Below, piece after piece: positions 25,777 to 34,907 of a stretch of 64,000 nucleotides of DNA; position 1 is the stretch's first letter; the number at the start of each line of letters is the position of its first letter. Origin of the DNA: Pengzhenrongella sicca (lineage in GTDB: Bacteria; Actinomycetota; Actinomycetes; Actinomycetales; Cellulomonadaceae); the NCBI RefSeq assembly GCF_017569225.1, contig NZ_CP071868.1, positions 3,100,001 to 3,164,000 of the forward strand, in the 5' to 3' direction. The notes beneath the pieces are model-generated. The model made no database searches. It saw nothing but the letters and a program-made list of their open reading frames with translations, and was not told where the DNA came from. The translations under genes were made by a program, and so were the position numbers.

Positions 25777-26200
25777 TCAACACGGGAGGTTGACGCTCAA
25801 AGGAGGGCTGATCGAGCCACCTGTGACCTGCTCGATGCGAGTCTCTAGACCCTCGAGCCGAGCACCGACAACCTCCCCCACCTTGCTGTCGGCGTCGGCC
25901 ACCCCGATCACGAGGAGGGCCCCGTCGACGGACAGAGAGGCGAGAACTCGCGCCAACTCAAGGTCTGCTGGCTTACTCGAAGGCGGGTACCTCCTGCTTG
26001 AACTCTACCCACTCAGTCTCGTCAAGGACCTCCGCCCGCGGTGCAGACCGGACTTCCTCCCACGTGCCGAGGGGCGCGGGACGCTGAGCAGGGCCAAGAT
26101 AGAAGGACTCCACAACAACTTCATCGATACGCGGATCTCCACATGAACTGGCATCATCTCGCACTTGGACGGGGCATCCTCTTCTTGTGGGAACCGACGC
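25777..26200 (-). pseudogene. AlbA_2/Schlafen-like domain gene, frameshifted
   Basis: A minus-strand frame reads LDETEWVEFKQEVPAF and stops at 25973; one base out of phase, the reading continues SSKPADLELARVLASLSVDG then ALLVIGVADADSKVGEVVGA to a stop at 25777. Together they give the start of the AlbA_2/Schlafen AAA-4 fold ('TEWVEFKxxL' then 'GALLVIGVxD'). The rest is missing. A further fragment (GKIDLPSGRKVALRDLLKPL) lies at about 25625-25735. The region is a decaying gene. Confidence 0.6.
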
Positions 26201-27326
26201 GTGGAGGAACTGGAGTGCGTACAACGTCCAGGCCAGCGAGAGCGAGAACTTTCAGGACGAAGCGCACTCCGACCGGCGGTTCACTGGAGGGCCTTTGCGC
26301 TTGGGACCGACGGTGCTGCACGTCGTGATCCGCGAATCCGAATCCATGGGCCCGGCGGTCCTCATGCATACCGGCATACATGCGCATCTCATGCCGGAGC
26401 TGATCGTCGAAGGCAAACTCGCGCCAGCTGATTCGAGCGCCTACCACGGCGGCACCATGAGCGACGAGATCGCGGCCCTCGTCTCCCTGGAACTCGGCGT
26501 TCGACTACGCGTAGCGGGCACCCGGCAGTTGTCCGGGATCCGCACCCGCGACCTGCCTGCGCCGATCTACCTCGAGGTGCAGCCTCTCGCTCGCCCTGGT
26601 CGTGCAGACCATGAAGTTCTCCCTCGCGTGATGCACCGAACTGCGAGCCTGGACGATCTGCGCCGCCTGAAGGACTTCTCGCAGCTTGAGAGTGCGGCGG
26701 CCGTCGAACTCGTCCGGGCGGCCCGTGAGTATTCCGCTGCGATCTGGTGGGCAAACGAAAACCCCGACCAGGGATGGTTACACCTGGTCTCCGCAATCGA
26801 GATCGCCGCAACGCATCGCCAGACCGAATCCGCGCCTGCGGTAGATCTCCTCCGTGAACACTGGCCCGAGATGTGGAAGGCCCTAGAAGGCGCGGACGAC
26901 GACGTCCGAGCGAAAGCAGCGAACGAACTCGTGCAACAGATGCGCGCCACTCGCCGCTTTGTCGGTTTCCTAACGGAGCTCGCCCCAGAACCCCCGAGCC
27001 CACGACCGGAGTGGGACGAGTTCGACTGGACGGCCATGCGCAGCCATGCGCGCATCATTTACGCGCACCGGTCGAAGGCTCTCCATGCCGGTAAGCCGTT
27101 CCCGATGCCGATGCGCGAAACCCCGCACGTCGACGCGGCAGGAGCGCTGCAGGAGGCACCTTGGGGGCTGACATCGGGCGGGCCGGGCGCAATCTGGGAG
27201 CGACGAGAAACACCAATGCTGCTCTCGACGTTCGAGTACATCGTGCGCAGTACTCTCCTCAGATGGTGGGACGAGTTGGCCCCAACCACACAAGCGGAAG
27301 GTGCGGACGTGCCCCGCACCGGGTAG
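26187..27326 (+). CDS. HEPN-like (Apea-type) protein, unknown
   Basis: A 379-residue protein from GTG 26187. The N-terminal 150 residues are strand-rich and unknown. The C-terminal half is helical: SLDDLRRLKDFSQLESAAAV, LVSAIEIAATHRQTESAPAV, then ARIIYAHRSKALHAGKPF. Arg295 and His300 in RSKALH match the R-x4-6-H motif of HEPN ribonucleases, and the overall order resembles Apea-like HEPN domains found in abortive-infection proteins. RNase activity is an inference. It sits just inside the accessory zone. Confidence 0.55.
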   Translation: MGTDAWRNWSAYNVQASESENFQDEAHSDRRFTGGPLRLGPTVLHVVIRESESMGPAVLMHTGIHAHLMPELIVEGKLAPADSSAYHGGTMSDEIAALVSLELGVRLRVAGTRQLSGIRTRDLPAPIYLEVQPLARPGRADHEVLPRVMHRTASLDDLRRLKDFSQLESAAAVELVRAAREYSAAIWWANENPDQGWLHLVSAIEIAATHRQTESAPAVDLLREHWPEMWKALEGADDDVRAKAANELVQQMRATRRFVGFLTELAPEPPSPRPEWDEFDWTAMRSHARIIYAHRSKALHAGKPFPMPMRETPHVDAAGALQEAPWGLTSGGPGAIWERRETPMLLSTFEYIVRSTLLRWWDELAPTTQAEGADVPRTG

Positions 27327-27462
27327 CCGTCAAAGACCGCCGCCATGTAGCACCACCGGAACTTTCGTAGCAGGGTCAGTTCATTGCTGCGAGAGCCGTC
27401 CAGTCGCTCGTCCAATCCACCGGGCGAGGGCAGCGGTTTCGGCACGGTCGTAGGGTGTCGAT

Positions 27463-28095
27463 GTGCTCTTGCTATCTGATCCCTCCGTTTCCGCGGTGCC
27501 AGTTCTCGAGTCGGGCGAGGGCTTGCTCGACCTCCAGGTGCACGGCGGTCTGCTGGTCGACATGCGTAAGCAAGACGCCGACGGTGCCTGGTCTCGCCTG
27601 CGGGCCGGAGTCCTCGAACGCCTGCTCCGGGCGCAAGCAGCACTTCCCGACGGCATGAGGCTCCTCATCATCGAAGGCCACCGGCCGGTGGCACTGCAAC
27701 GGCACTACTTCGAGAGCTACCGAGCAGAACTCGGCGAACTCAACCCGAGCTGGCCCGCGTCGCGCCTCGACGACGAAGCGAGCAAACACGTCTCCCCGCC
27801 GTCGGTCGCGCCGCACCCGTGCGGAGCCGCTGTGGACCTGACCTTGTGGCAAGACGGTGTCGAACTCGACATGGGGACCCGGGTCAACGCCACACCGGCG
27901 GCCAGCGCAAACGCCTGCTTCACCGCTTCGAGGAACATCCCGGCGGCGGCGCGACGCCGACGCGACGTGCTCGGCGAAGCGCTCACCAGGGCCGGCCTGG
28001 TCAACTACCCGCCCGAGTGGTGGCACTGGTCCTACGGCGATCGATACTGGGCCGCAGCGACCGGCGCCCCAGCCGCCCACTACAGCCCGAAGTGA
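27463..28095 (+). CDS. VanX-like D-Ala-D-Ala dipeptidase (M15 family)
   Basis: A 210-residue zinc peptidase. Motifs: EGHRP with Arg74 (transition-state arginine of VanX), the first zinc ligands His118 and Asp125 in PHPCGAAVDLTL, and EWWHWSYGDRYWA with catalytic Glu185 and third ligand His188. Members cleave D-alanyl-D-alanine, either in peptidoglycan recycling or vancomycin resistance. No vanA/H genes are present, so a housekeeping or scavenging role is more likely. No signal peptide, so it is probably cytoplasmic. Confidence 0.85.
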   Translation: MLLLSDPSVSAVPVLESGEGLLDLQVHGGLLVDMRKQDADGAWSRLRAGVLERLLRAQAALPDGMRLLIIEGHRPVALQRHYFESYRAELGELNPSWPASRLDDEASKHVSPPSVAPHPCGAAVDLTLWQDGVELDMGTRVNATPAASANACFTASRNIPAAARRRRDVLGEALTRAGLVNYPPEWWHWSYGDRYWAAATGAPAAHYSPK

Positions 28096-28140
28096 AGATC
28101 ACACAGCACCGCGACGATCGCCTCGTTCGCGTCGATCGTC

Positions 28141-28833
28141 GTGAGCGCTGCGGAGGGTCGGGACCGAATGCCGGGTGAACGGCACGTCGCCTCTGATGAC
28201 GCAGCAACGCTGCGCGCACGGCTGCGCCACGTCTACTGGATCGGTGGCGGGAGCGGCGGTGGCAAGTCGACCGTTGCTCGGCGCATCGCTGCTCGGTACG
28301 GGCTGCGTCTGTACGTCACCGATGACGTGATGTCCGATCACGCCAACCGGAGCGACCCAAACCTCGCCCCGGCCTTGAGCGAGTTCGTCGCCATGGACAT
28401 GGACGAGCGATGGGTCAACCGGTCACCCCAGACGATGCTCGAGACGTTCCACTGGTTTCGCGGCGAGTGCTTCGCCGAAGTCATCGACGAGCTCGTGCAT
28501 CTACCGCCAGCACCAGGCGTGATCGCCGAGGGATTCCGCCTGCTGCCACACCTCGTCCGGCCTCTTCTCGACTCACCTGACCACGCCGTCTGGCTACTCC
28601 CGACGCCGGCCTTCCGTCGTGCCGCATTCTCGAGCCGGGGCACATCGTGGCAGATCGCGGGCAAGACTAATGATCCGGCCAGGGCCCTGCAGAACCTCCT
28701 TGAGCGCGACCGGATGTTCACCGAACGCCTCCGCGACGAAGCGACGAGCCTCGATCTGCAACTGATCGAGGTCGACACCACGATGACCGAGGAGGAGCTC
28801 ACCGACCGAGTAACGGAAGCACTCGGACTCTGA
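28141..28833 (+). CDS. P-loop nucleoside/nucleotide kinase-like protein
   Basis: A 230-residue protein with a Walker A motif GGGSGGGKST (35-44), a LYVTDDVM segment in the position of the Walker-B/LID aspartates of small kinases, and 'IAEGFRLLPHLV'. The fold is that of nucleoside or shikimate-kinase-like enzymes, but no substrate motif is recognised. GTG 28141 is used; ATG 28168 is an alternative. Confidence 0.7.
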   Translation: MSAAEGRDRMPGERHVASDDAATLRARLRHVYWIGGGSGGGKSTVARRIAARYGLRLYVTDDVMSDHANRSDPNLAPALSEFVAMDMDERWVNRSPQTMLETFHWFRGECFAEVIDELVHLPPAPGVIAEGFRLLPHLVRPLLDSPDHAVWLLPTPAFRRAAFSSRGTSWQIAGKTNDPARALQNLLERDRMFTERLRDEATSLDLQLIEVDTTMTEEELTDRVTEALGL

Positions 28834-28901
28834 GCCGAGATCGGTCATCCCGGGGTCGGGACCGCCACACCTTGCCTGCCGGCAGATGCCGGCTCTGGTC
28901 G

Positions 28902-29040
28902 TCATCCAGCGCGTCCTCGGCGCCCTGGTGGCAGAAGTCCACGCGTGCGGGCTTTGGCGACCCAGCCTTGAGCGGTGCTGAGCGCGACGCCACTGAGCTC
29001 GGCCATCGTCGCGGACGTCCAGCGAACTACTCCGGTTCCG
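28902..29040 (-). pseudogene. helix-turn-helix gene fragment
   Basis: A minus-strand frame reads MAELSGVALSTAQGWVAKAR then TRGLLPPGRRGRAG, a C-terminal helix-turn-helix ending seen in actinobacterial DNA-binding proteins. No upstream domain remains. Confidence 0.4.
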
Positions 29041-29097
29041 CGGGGACATGACTCGGGCGAGCGCTGGATCGGCGCCGAGAAAACCCCCGGCGGCATG

Positions 29098-29196
29098 CTC
29101 ACCAACATGGGCAGGGTGCACTCCCCCGCTCAGAAATAGCGAGACCGAGAGGGATAACTCTCACCCGCCAAAGTACGAAAGGGAGGGGGTACCCAG
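29098..29196. repeat. second dispersed repeat family, copy 1
   Basis: Shares ACCAACATGGGCAGGGTGCA with copy 2 (51946) and CACCCGCCAAAG plus GAAAGGGAGGGGGTA with copy 3 (56921). Not coding in any clear frame. It lies 39 bases before the IS21 left end. Confidence 0.65.
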
Positions 29197-29306
29197 CGCC
29201 CGTCGGCGCGTGTCGACGCTCGAGAGGTGGCGTCTGTCGGCGACGCCTGAAGACTGATCAGGGATCGACGGCTGAAATCTGACCACCTGCCGCGATCCTG
29301 TGGAGG

Positions 29307-30532
29307 GTGATCGGTATGGAGGACTGGGCAGAGGCCCGTCGGCTGCGTCGCGTCGAGGGCATGGCGATCTCGGCGATTGCGCGCCGGCTCGGGATCGCGC
29401 GGAACACGGTCAAGAAGGCGCTGGCCTGTGATCGGCCGCCGAAGTACGAGCGGCCAGCTCGCGGCTCGGTGGTCGATGCGGTCGAGGCGCAGGTTCGTGA
29501 GTTGCTGGTCTCGTGCCCGACGATGCCGGCCACGGTGATCGCGGAGCGAATCGGGTGGGAGCACTCGTTGACGGTCCTGAAGGACCGGGTGCGGGTGCTG
29601 CGCCCGTACTACCTGCCGCCGGACCCAGCCACCCGCACCCAATACGACCCGGGCGCCCGAGTGCAGTGCGATCTGTGGTTCCCCCCAGTCGAGGTCCCGC
29701 TCGGTGCCGGGCAGGTGGGTTCACCGCCGGTGCTGGTGATGGTCTCGGGTACTCGCGGATGATCTTCGCGATCATGCTGCCCTCGAGGCAGGGTCCGGAC
29801 CTGATCGCCGGGCACTGGGCCTTGTTGACTTCGATGGGCGCGGTCTCGCGCGAGCTGGTCTGGGACAACGAGGGGGCGGTCGGGTCCTGGCGGGCCGGCA
29901 AACCCAAGCTCACCGACGACTTCGAAGCGTTCCGCGGGATCCTCGGAATCGGGATCCACCAGTGCCGCCCACGCGACCCGGAGTCCAAGGGGTTGGTCGA
30001 ACGCGCGAACGGCTACCTGGAGACCTCGTTCCTGCCCGGGCGCACCTTCACCGGCCCCGGCGACTTCAACACCCAGCTGGTCGACTGGCTGAAACTGGCC
30101 AACGCCCGCCAGCACCGGGCACTGGGCTGCCGCCCGAACCAGCGGTGGGAGGCCGACCGGGCGGCGATGCTCACCCTGCCGCCGGTGGCCCCCCAGCTCG
30201 GCTGGCGCACCCGAGTGCGGCTCCCGCGCGACCACTACGTGCGCCTGGGCTCCAACGACTACTCCGTCGACCCGTCCGCAGTGGGCCGGTTCGTCGAGGT
30301 CATCGCCGACCTCGAGCAGGTCACCGTCCATCTAGGCGCCAAGGTCGTCGCGACCCACCCGCGTTGCTGGGCGCGCTGGCAGACCATCACCGACCCCGCC
30401 CACCGGGCCGCGGCATTGGCAATGTCCACCACAGCGGCCGACCGCCCAGCCCCCAGCCAGCCAGCCGACGACGTCGAGCAGCGTGACCTGGGCACCTACG
30501 ACGCCGCGTTCGGTCTGACGGACGTGGCCTGA
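29307..30532 (+). pseudogene. istA: IS21 transposase IstA, single-base frameshift
   Basis: The DDE transposase of IS21. The first frame encodes the N-terminal helix-turn-helix (MAISAIARRLGIARNTVKKA) and first catalytic Asp (VQCDLWFPP), ending at 29762. The second, one base out, continues GYSRMIFAIMLPSRQGPDLI, with the second Asp (VWDNEGAVG) and Glu (DPESKGLVERANGYLE). A single G appears to be missing in the run near 29748; adding it restores one frame of about 409 residues. Either a real lesion or a sequence error. GTG 29307 is preceded by GGAGG. Confidence 0.9.
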
Positions 30533-31323
30533 TGGGCGCCGCGACCAAGACCAGCACCCGGGACGTGTCCGCCGAGCTCGCGTTCTTGACCCGGGCGCTG
30601 AAAGCCCCGACCCTGCGTGAGGCCGTCGACCGGCTCGCCGAACGCGCCCGGACCGAGTCCTGGACCCACGAGGAGTTCCTCGCCGCCTGCCTGCAGCGTG
30701 AGGTCTCCGCCCGCGAAGCCCACGGCGGTGAGGGCCGCATCCGCGCCGCCCGGTTCCCGGGCCGCAAGTCGTTGGAGGACTTCGACTACGACCACGCCCG
30801 GGGCCTGCCCCGCGACCAGATCGCCCACCTGGGCACCTTGGACTTCGTGGCCGCCCGCGAGAACGTCGTCTTCCTCGGCCCGCCCGGCACGGGCAAGACC
30901 CACCTCGCGACCGGGATCGCGGTCCGCGCCTGCCAGGCCGGGCACCGAGTCCTGTTCGCGACCGCATCGGAGTGGGTCGACCGCCTCGCGACCGCGCACC
31001 ACGACGGGCGCCTGCAAGACGAGCTACGACGCCTGGGCCGCTACCCGCTGCTCGTCATCGACGAGGTCGGCTACATCCCGTTCGAACCCGAAGCGGCGAA
31101 CCTATTCTTCCAACTCGTCTCGGCGCGCTACGAACGCGCCTCACTGATCGTCACGAGCAACAAACCGTTCGGCCGGTGGGGAGAAGTCTTCGGCGACGAC
31201 ACCGTCGCCGCCGCGATGATCGACCGCCTCGTTCACCACGCCGACGTCATCGCCCTCAAAGGCGACTCCTACCGGCTCAAGAACCGCGACCTCGGCCGCC
31301 CACCCGCGGCCAGCACCGACTGA
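30532..31323 (+). CDS. istB: IS21 helper ATPase IstB
   Basis: A 263-residue AAA+ ATPase that remodels target DNA for IstA. Walker A is GPPGTGKTH near residue 116, Walker B is LLVIDEVGYIPFEPE, sensor region LIVTSNKPFGRWGEVFGD, and the usual 'LVHHADVIALKGDSYRLK' end. It overlaps the istA stop by one base (TGATG). Confidence 0.95.
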   Translation: MGAATKTSTRDVSAELAFLTRALKAPTLREAVDRLAERARTESWTHEEFLAACLQREVSAREAHGGEGRIRAARFPGRKSLEDFDYDHARGLPRDQIAHLGTLDFVAARENVVFLGPPGTGKTHLATGIAVRACQAGHRVLFATASEWVDRLATAHHDGRLQDELRRLGRYPLLVIDEVGYIPFEPEAANLFFQLVSARYERASLIVTSNKPFGRWGEVFGDDTVAAAMIDRLVHHADVIALKGDSYRLKNRDLGRPPAASTD

Positions 31324-31388
31324 ACAACCAGGCAAGGTGGTCAACATTCACCCGTCGATCCATGATCAACTTTCAGCCGTCGTTGACA

Positions 31389-31770
31389 GCGTCCGCCGTG
31401 CTGCACTCCACGGGGTCAATCCTGCGCGACGCCGGCAGCAGGACCCACCGTCGAGCCAGTTCAGTGGCCTTGCGAGCTGGCTCGTGTCTGGTGCCCGACG
31501 CGAGGTATCGCGACAGCTGGCCAGTCCTCCCCAAGGCGCCGCCTTCGCTCCCGCGATTCGACCGCGCGCTCACCGAGCCACGACATGGCACCCAACCCGC
31601 CGTAGGCCTGGCGCGGGACTCCGAGACCGCCGGACGAGACCATCAGTTACGTGGCAGAAAGCACTGCTCCATCGATCTGGCCGGCAGTGCCACTCCCATG
31701 GTCAACGGCGGCCGCGGCCGGTCCCCGCCCGTGATCGGGCGGGTCCCAGCCGCAGCGCGCGGCCATCGGT
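31389..31770. other. gene-poor gap with short coding remnants
   Basis: No intact gene in 382 bases. Two overlapping minus-strand frames (LSRYLASGTRHEPARKATEL and MSWLGERAVESRER) look like pieces of one decayed gene next to the IS21 right end. Confidence 0.35.
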
Positions 31771-32799
31771 CTACGGGTTTGTGGTGCTCAGTCCTCGGAG
31801 CGTGATCTCGATGCTTCCGCCGACGGCCATATCGACCCGTGTGCACGATGCTGCGGTGTCTTCGATCGCGGTCAACGGCCAGTGGTGGGCGGCTCCGAGC
31901 GCGGTTGTCGCGACTGCCTTCGCCTCGGCCAGGTTCACGCACTTGTCCGTGATTCCGGTCCGCAGCGAATCCCGAAGGTCGAATACGAAGGGGTCAGTTC
32001 CGTGACCATTGTGCGTCTCGATGTCATCCCTGTTGTTCGGGGTGACAACCAGCGTGAGGTGATCCGCGTCGCCGAACGCGGTCGCGCAGATCCACGGTCC
32101 CTCCGGGTCGCCATTGGCGGGCGGTGGTGGACGTGTACCGGGTGTCCCACTGGTGACCGTCCAGTCGGTCAGCCCGAGCCGGTCCAGCTCGGCCTGGGCG
32201 AACACGTTCGCTTCATCCCCGGCCAAGCAGCGCGAGCCAAGTCCGTCGATCATGTCCACAGCGCTAGCGTCGAGTTCGAACAATGCCTCGTCGCGCGGCG
32301 TGACCGCGAGAAGCAGAGTGGCGCCCGCTGGCACCTGATCTTGAGGGGCCACGAAGATCCTCGGGTCGACGGCGCCGACGCGGAAGGCAACAGGGTCCTC
32401 GATCGGGGGCCGGCCGCTCAGCGCCTGGTACTGCTGGCAATCGGCCACTGAATCGGCGGTCAAAGGAGGGCCGCCGGTGCTGTCCGCAAACCCGTCGTTG
32501 ATTCCCGCCCAATGCGTGAGACAAGTAATCCCGTCCGCCGCGCCGCCTCCGCCGACGTATCCCAGCTGGTGCACGGCGTATGCAGCCCCGCCACCGAGCA
32601 GCGCGACCGTGACGATCGCACCGGTCACGCCTCGTCGCCCGATCCGTCTCTTGGATCTCTGCGCCAGCGGCAGCTGTCGATCGGTCATGGTGATCCCCTC
32701 TCGAAGGGCGACCAGCGCCCCCGCGTCGACGCGTGAAAGGCCTGCCTCGGTCACCGGGTTCACCGCTCGCAACTGCGCGAGCGCGTCGTCCTTCCTCAT
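31771..32799 (-). CDS. putative anti-sigma factor / membrane-anchored protein
   Basis: A 342-residue protein with a cytoplasmic N-terminus (about 55 residues), one membrane segment (VTGAIVTVALLGGGAAYAVH) and an extracytoplasmic domain of about 260 residues with several cysteines (ITCLTH, VADCQQY, SRCLAG, WICATAF, DKCVNL). Its ATG overlaps the sigma factor stop (ATGA at 32796-32799). By position and layout it should hold the sigma factor at the membrane, though no zinc-finger anti-sigma motif is seen. Confidence 0.7.
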   Translation of the reverse strand: MRKDDALAQLRAVNPVTEAGLSRVDAGALVALREGITMTDRQLPLAQRSKRRIGRRGVTGAIVTVALLGGGAAYAVHQLGYVGGGGAADGITCLTHWAGINDGFADSTGGPPLTADSVADCQQYQALSGRPPIEDPVAFRVGAVDPRIFVAPQDQVPAGATLLLAVTPRDEALFELDASAVDMIDGLGSRCLAGDEANVFAQAELDRLGLTDWTVTSGTPGTRPPPPANGDPEGPWICATAFGDADHLTLVVTPNNRDDIETHNGHGTDPFVFDLRDSLRTGITDKCVNLAEAKAVATTALGAAHHWPLTAIEDTAASCTRVDMAVGGSIEITLRGLSTTNP

Positions 32800-33386
32800 C
32801 GGGCCTCCTCCGTTGCAGGATGGGCAGGTGCCCTTCCCCTGATGACATGTCCGGATACTGCGGGCAGTTTCAGCGGACCAACCCCGGGTGTGTCGCTCTC
32901 CACCGTTTGCATCTCGGCGAGCAAGCGGCGCCGCGCCCGATGCAGACGCACCCGAACGGTCGCTCGCGGTATCTGCAGCACCGTCGCGATCTCATCGCGT
33001 GCCAACTCTTCCCACGCCACCAGCCGCAGAAGCTCCTGGTCATCGGGACTCAAGCGCTCCATCGCGTGCTCGACATCGGTGGCCCGAACCTGGGGCTGTG
33101 GCACAACCATTTCGCGCAGCGAGGTCCGCAGCCGCTCACCCAACGCGAATCGGCGGCGCTCGCCGCGGTAGTAGTTCGCCAGGACTCTGCGTGCGACGCC
33201 GAACAACCACGCACGCGCCTGCTCATCAGGCGGTACCTCGTCCAACCGCCGCCACGCGACCAGGAACGTCTCGGCAACGATGTCGGCCGCGTCAGACGGA
33301 TCAGCAACCCGCCGCACCGCATAGGCAAGTAGAGGTTGATGGGTGCGATTGAACAGAACGGCAAACCGCTCTTCCGGTGAGATCAC
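32796..33386 (-). CDS. ECF sigma factor
   Basis: A 196-residue extracytoplasmic-function sigma factor: region 2 (YAVRRVADPSDAADIVAETF then LVAWRRLDEVP), linker, region 4 (LSPDDQELLRLVAWEELARD and IATVLQIPRATVRVRLHRAR). The GTG at 33386 follows a good GGAAGGGG ribosome site; a longer in-frame extension to 33491 is unlikely. Coupled to the anti-sigma gene. Confidence 0.9.
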   Translation of the reverse strand: MISPEERFAVLFNRTHQPLLAYAVRRVADPSDAADIVAETFLVAWRRLDEVPPDEQARAWLFGVARRVLANYYRGERRRFALGERLRTSLREMVVPQPQVRATDVEHAMERLSPDDQELLRLVAWEELARDEIATVLQIPRATVRVRLHRARRRLLAEMQTVESDTPGVGPLKLPAVSGHVIRGRAPAHPATEEAR

Positions 33387-33716
33387 TGGGCCCCTTCCAC
33401 GGGTAGGAGTCTCAACCCGTTCATGTCCAGGAGAGCCCGAACCGTTACACGGCGCAAAACACTGCCGCTCTCCGAGAAGCGAGTGACCCATTCATCCGAA
33501 TTGCGAGCGAAAGTTGGGTGTCCCGTCGGTCGGGAGGGAGAGGAGGGCTGCCGATCGGCCGGATCTTCGGCCTTCTGGGTGCCAGCACGGTTGAACCCTT
33601 GGCTGTTGCGAAGTGCCGGGTGGCCGGCGACCTGAGTGGCACTATGTGTCCTCGACCGAACGGCGGCACTACCGGTCGTGTTTGAAAAGGCGGCATCGGA
33701 GCGAGATGATCCGCGG
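33387..33716. other. intergenic gap between divergent genes
   Basis: About 330 bases with promoters for the sigma factor operon on the minus strand and the hypothetical gene on the plus strand; no other feature seen. Confidence 0.4.
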
Positions 33717-34673
33717 GTGGTGAAGAAACCGGTATCTAGATTCGCGGTGGTGGCCGAAGACGGGCGGCGATCGGCTCAATGGCGGCTATGGACGGGAAAT
33801 CGTCGCCCGACCGATGACACATACTTGGCTCCGCGCGACCTCGGCGGACAGATGAAGATCAGTCTCCACAAGGACGGGAACTTCCAGCACGGTCCGACGC
33901 CAGAAGTGCGGGCGACGCTGAGACCTGGCGACCGCCACGCGCTTGACCGGTGGAGCGGCGCGCCAGAAATCGGCAAGAGAGTCCGTCTGGCTCTCATTCT
34001 GCGGTTCCGGGAAGCCGAACTTAGGCCCGCTGCGGACAACCTCGATCCCAGATGTACTCGCCTACCTTCTCCCCCCGTGGGGAGCTTGTTGGGCCTCGCT
34101 GTGCTCCTCTCTGACGCACCGGGTGTAGACGAGCCGCCCATCCCCGGGTGGACGGTCGCGGTGCGCTTACCGCGAGGAGGGCCGGGAGAAGCCTTGCTTG
34201 CCTGGTCCCACATAGCTGAGGAGCCTGGCGCAAGAGAGTCCGCTCTTGAACAAATGGCATCGCTTGGCGCCCAATGGAAATGGAGCGCCCGCGGTTCAGC
34301 CGAACCGTTCGGCTGGTCCCACGGAGAAACAGAGGACGGGCTTCGGACCGTCTCCGAGTGGGCGCTCGACTCGCTGGTAGATCTCGGCGACCAAAATCTC
34401 GCCTACCTCAGAACCCGCCTCCCCGACGTCCGCCCTCTGACCGCATATCAGCGCGAGCTCCCACTCCACGTAGAACTCTGTGCCGTTCTCGAGGTGGGCG
34501 GCATTGGCAAGCCGGTGCTCTACGTCGACGATCGAGCGCGCTGCAATCACGAGGCGCTACTTGAGGACGTCTTGACGGTCCTCAGTGCTCTGAACGAGAA
34601 CGGACCCGACGGTGGCTGGGACGAGTTGGAGGACGGGACCCTCACCACGGGGATTGCCGTTCAGCACGACTAG
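33717..34673 (+). CDS. hypothetical protein
   Basis: A 318-residue soluble protein from GTG 33717. Segments of note: KISLHKDGNFQHGPTPEVRA and PPIPGWTVAVRLPRGGPGEA, and an acidic C-terminal end (NENGPDGGWDELEDGT). No family recognised. The N-terminal 50 residues with WRLWTGNRRPTDDTYLAPRD suggest a strand-rich fold. Start uncertain; upstream in-frame codons exist to 33636. Confidence 0.6.
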   Translation: MVKKPVSRFAVVAEDGRRSAQWRLWTGNRRPTDDTYLAPRDLGGQMKISLHKDGNFQHGPTPEVRATLRPGDRHALDRWSGAPEIGKRVRLALILRFREAELRPAADNLDPRCTRLPSPPVGSLLGLAVLLSDAPGVDEPPIPGWTVAVRLPRGGPGEALLAWSHIAEEPGARESALEQMASLGAQWKWSARGSAEPFGWSHGETEDGLRTVSEWALDSLVDLGDQNLAYLRTRLPDVRPLTAYQRELPLHVELCAVLEVGGIGKPVLYVDDRARCNHEALLEDVLTVLSALNENGPDGGWDELEDGTLTTGIAVQHD

Positions 34674-34907
34674 CCAGCTTGTCCATTCTCGGCGAGCTGC
34701 AATCCACGACCGCCAGGAACCCTAAAGACACCACATCCCTTGCCTCCTGACTTTCGACGGGCCTGAGCGGTGCTTACCTGTCGCTCTCCGCTGCTTGGGT
34801 GCCGTTGCCAACGCCGCTCGGCGTGAATTTCCCACTGCGGTTTGGCGTCAGGGGCATACTGCGATCAAACGGACCAATACGTGCTTCAGAGCCTGCCAGG
34901 AGGACCC

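Larger units (their letters stand above)
29235..31388 (+). mobile_element. IS21-family insertion sequence
   Basis: A 2,154-base element. The ends at 29235-29260 and 31388-31363 (reverse) both begin TGTC and end TGATCA and match at about 20 of 26 positions; a second inner repeat on each side (29268-29286 and 31357-31339) shows the multiple terminal repeats typical of IS21. The flanks carry a 5-base target duplication GCGTC (29230-29234 and 31389-31393). It contains istA (frameshifted) and istB. Confidence 0.9.

Noticed and set aside
27463-28095. Vancomycin resistance operon
   Set aside because: Only a VanX-like dipeptidase is present; no VanH or VanA ligase, or VanRS regulators lie nearby.
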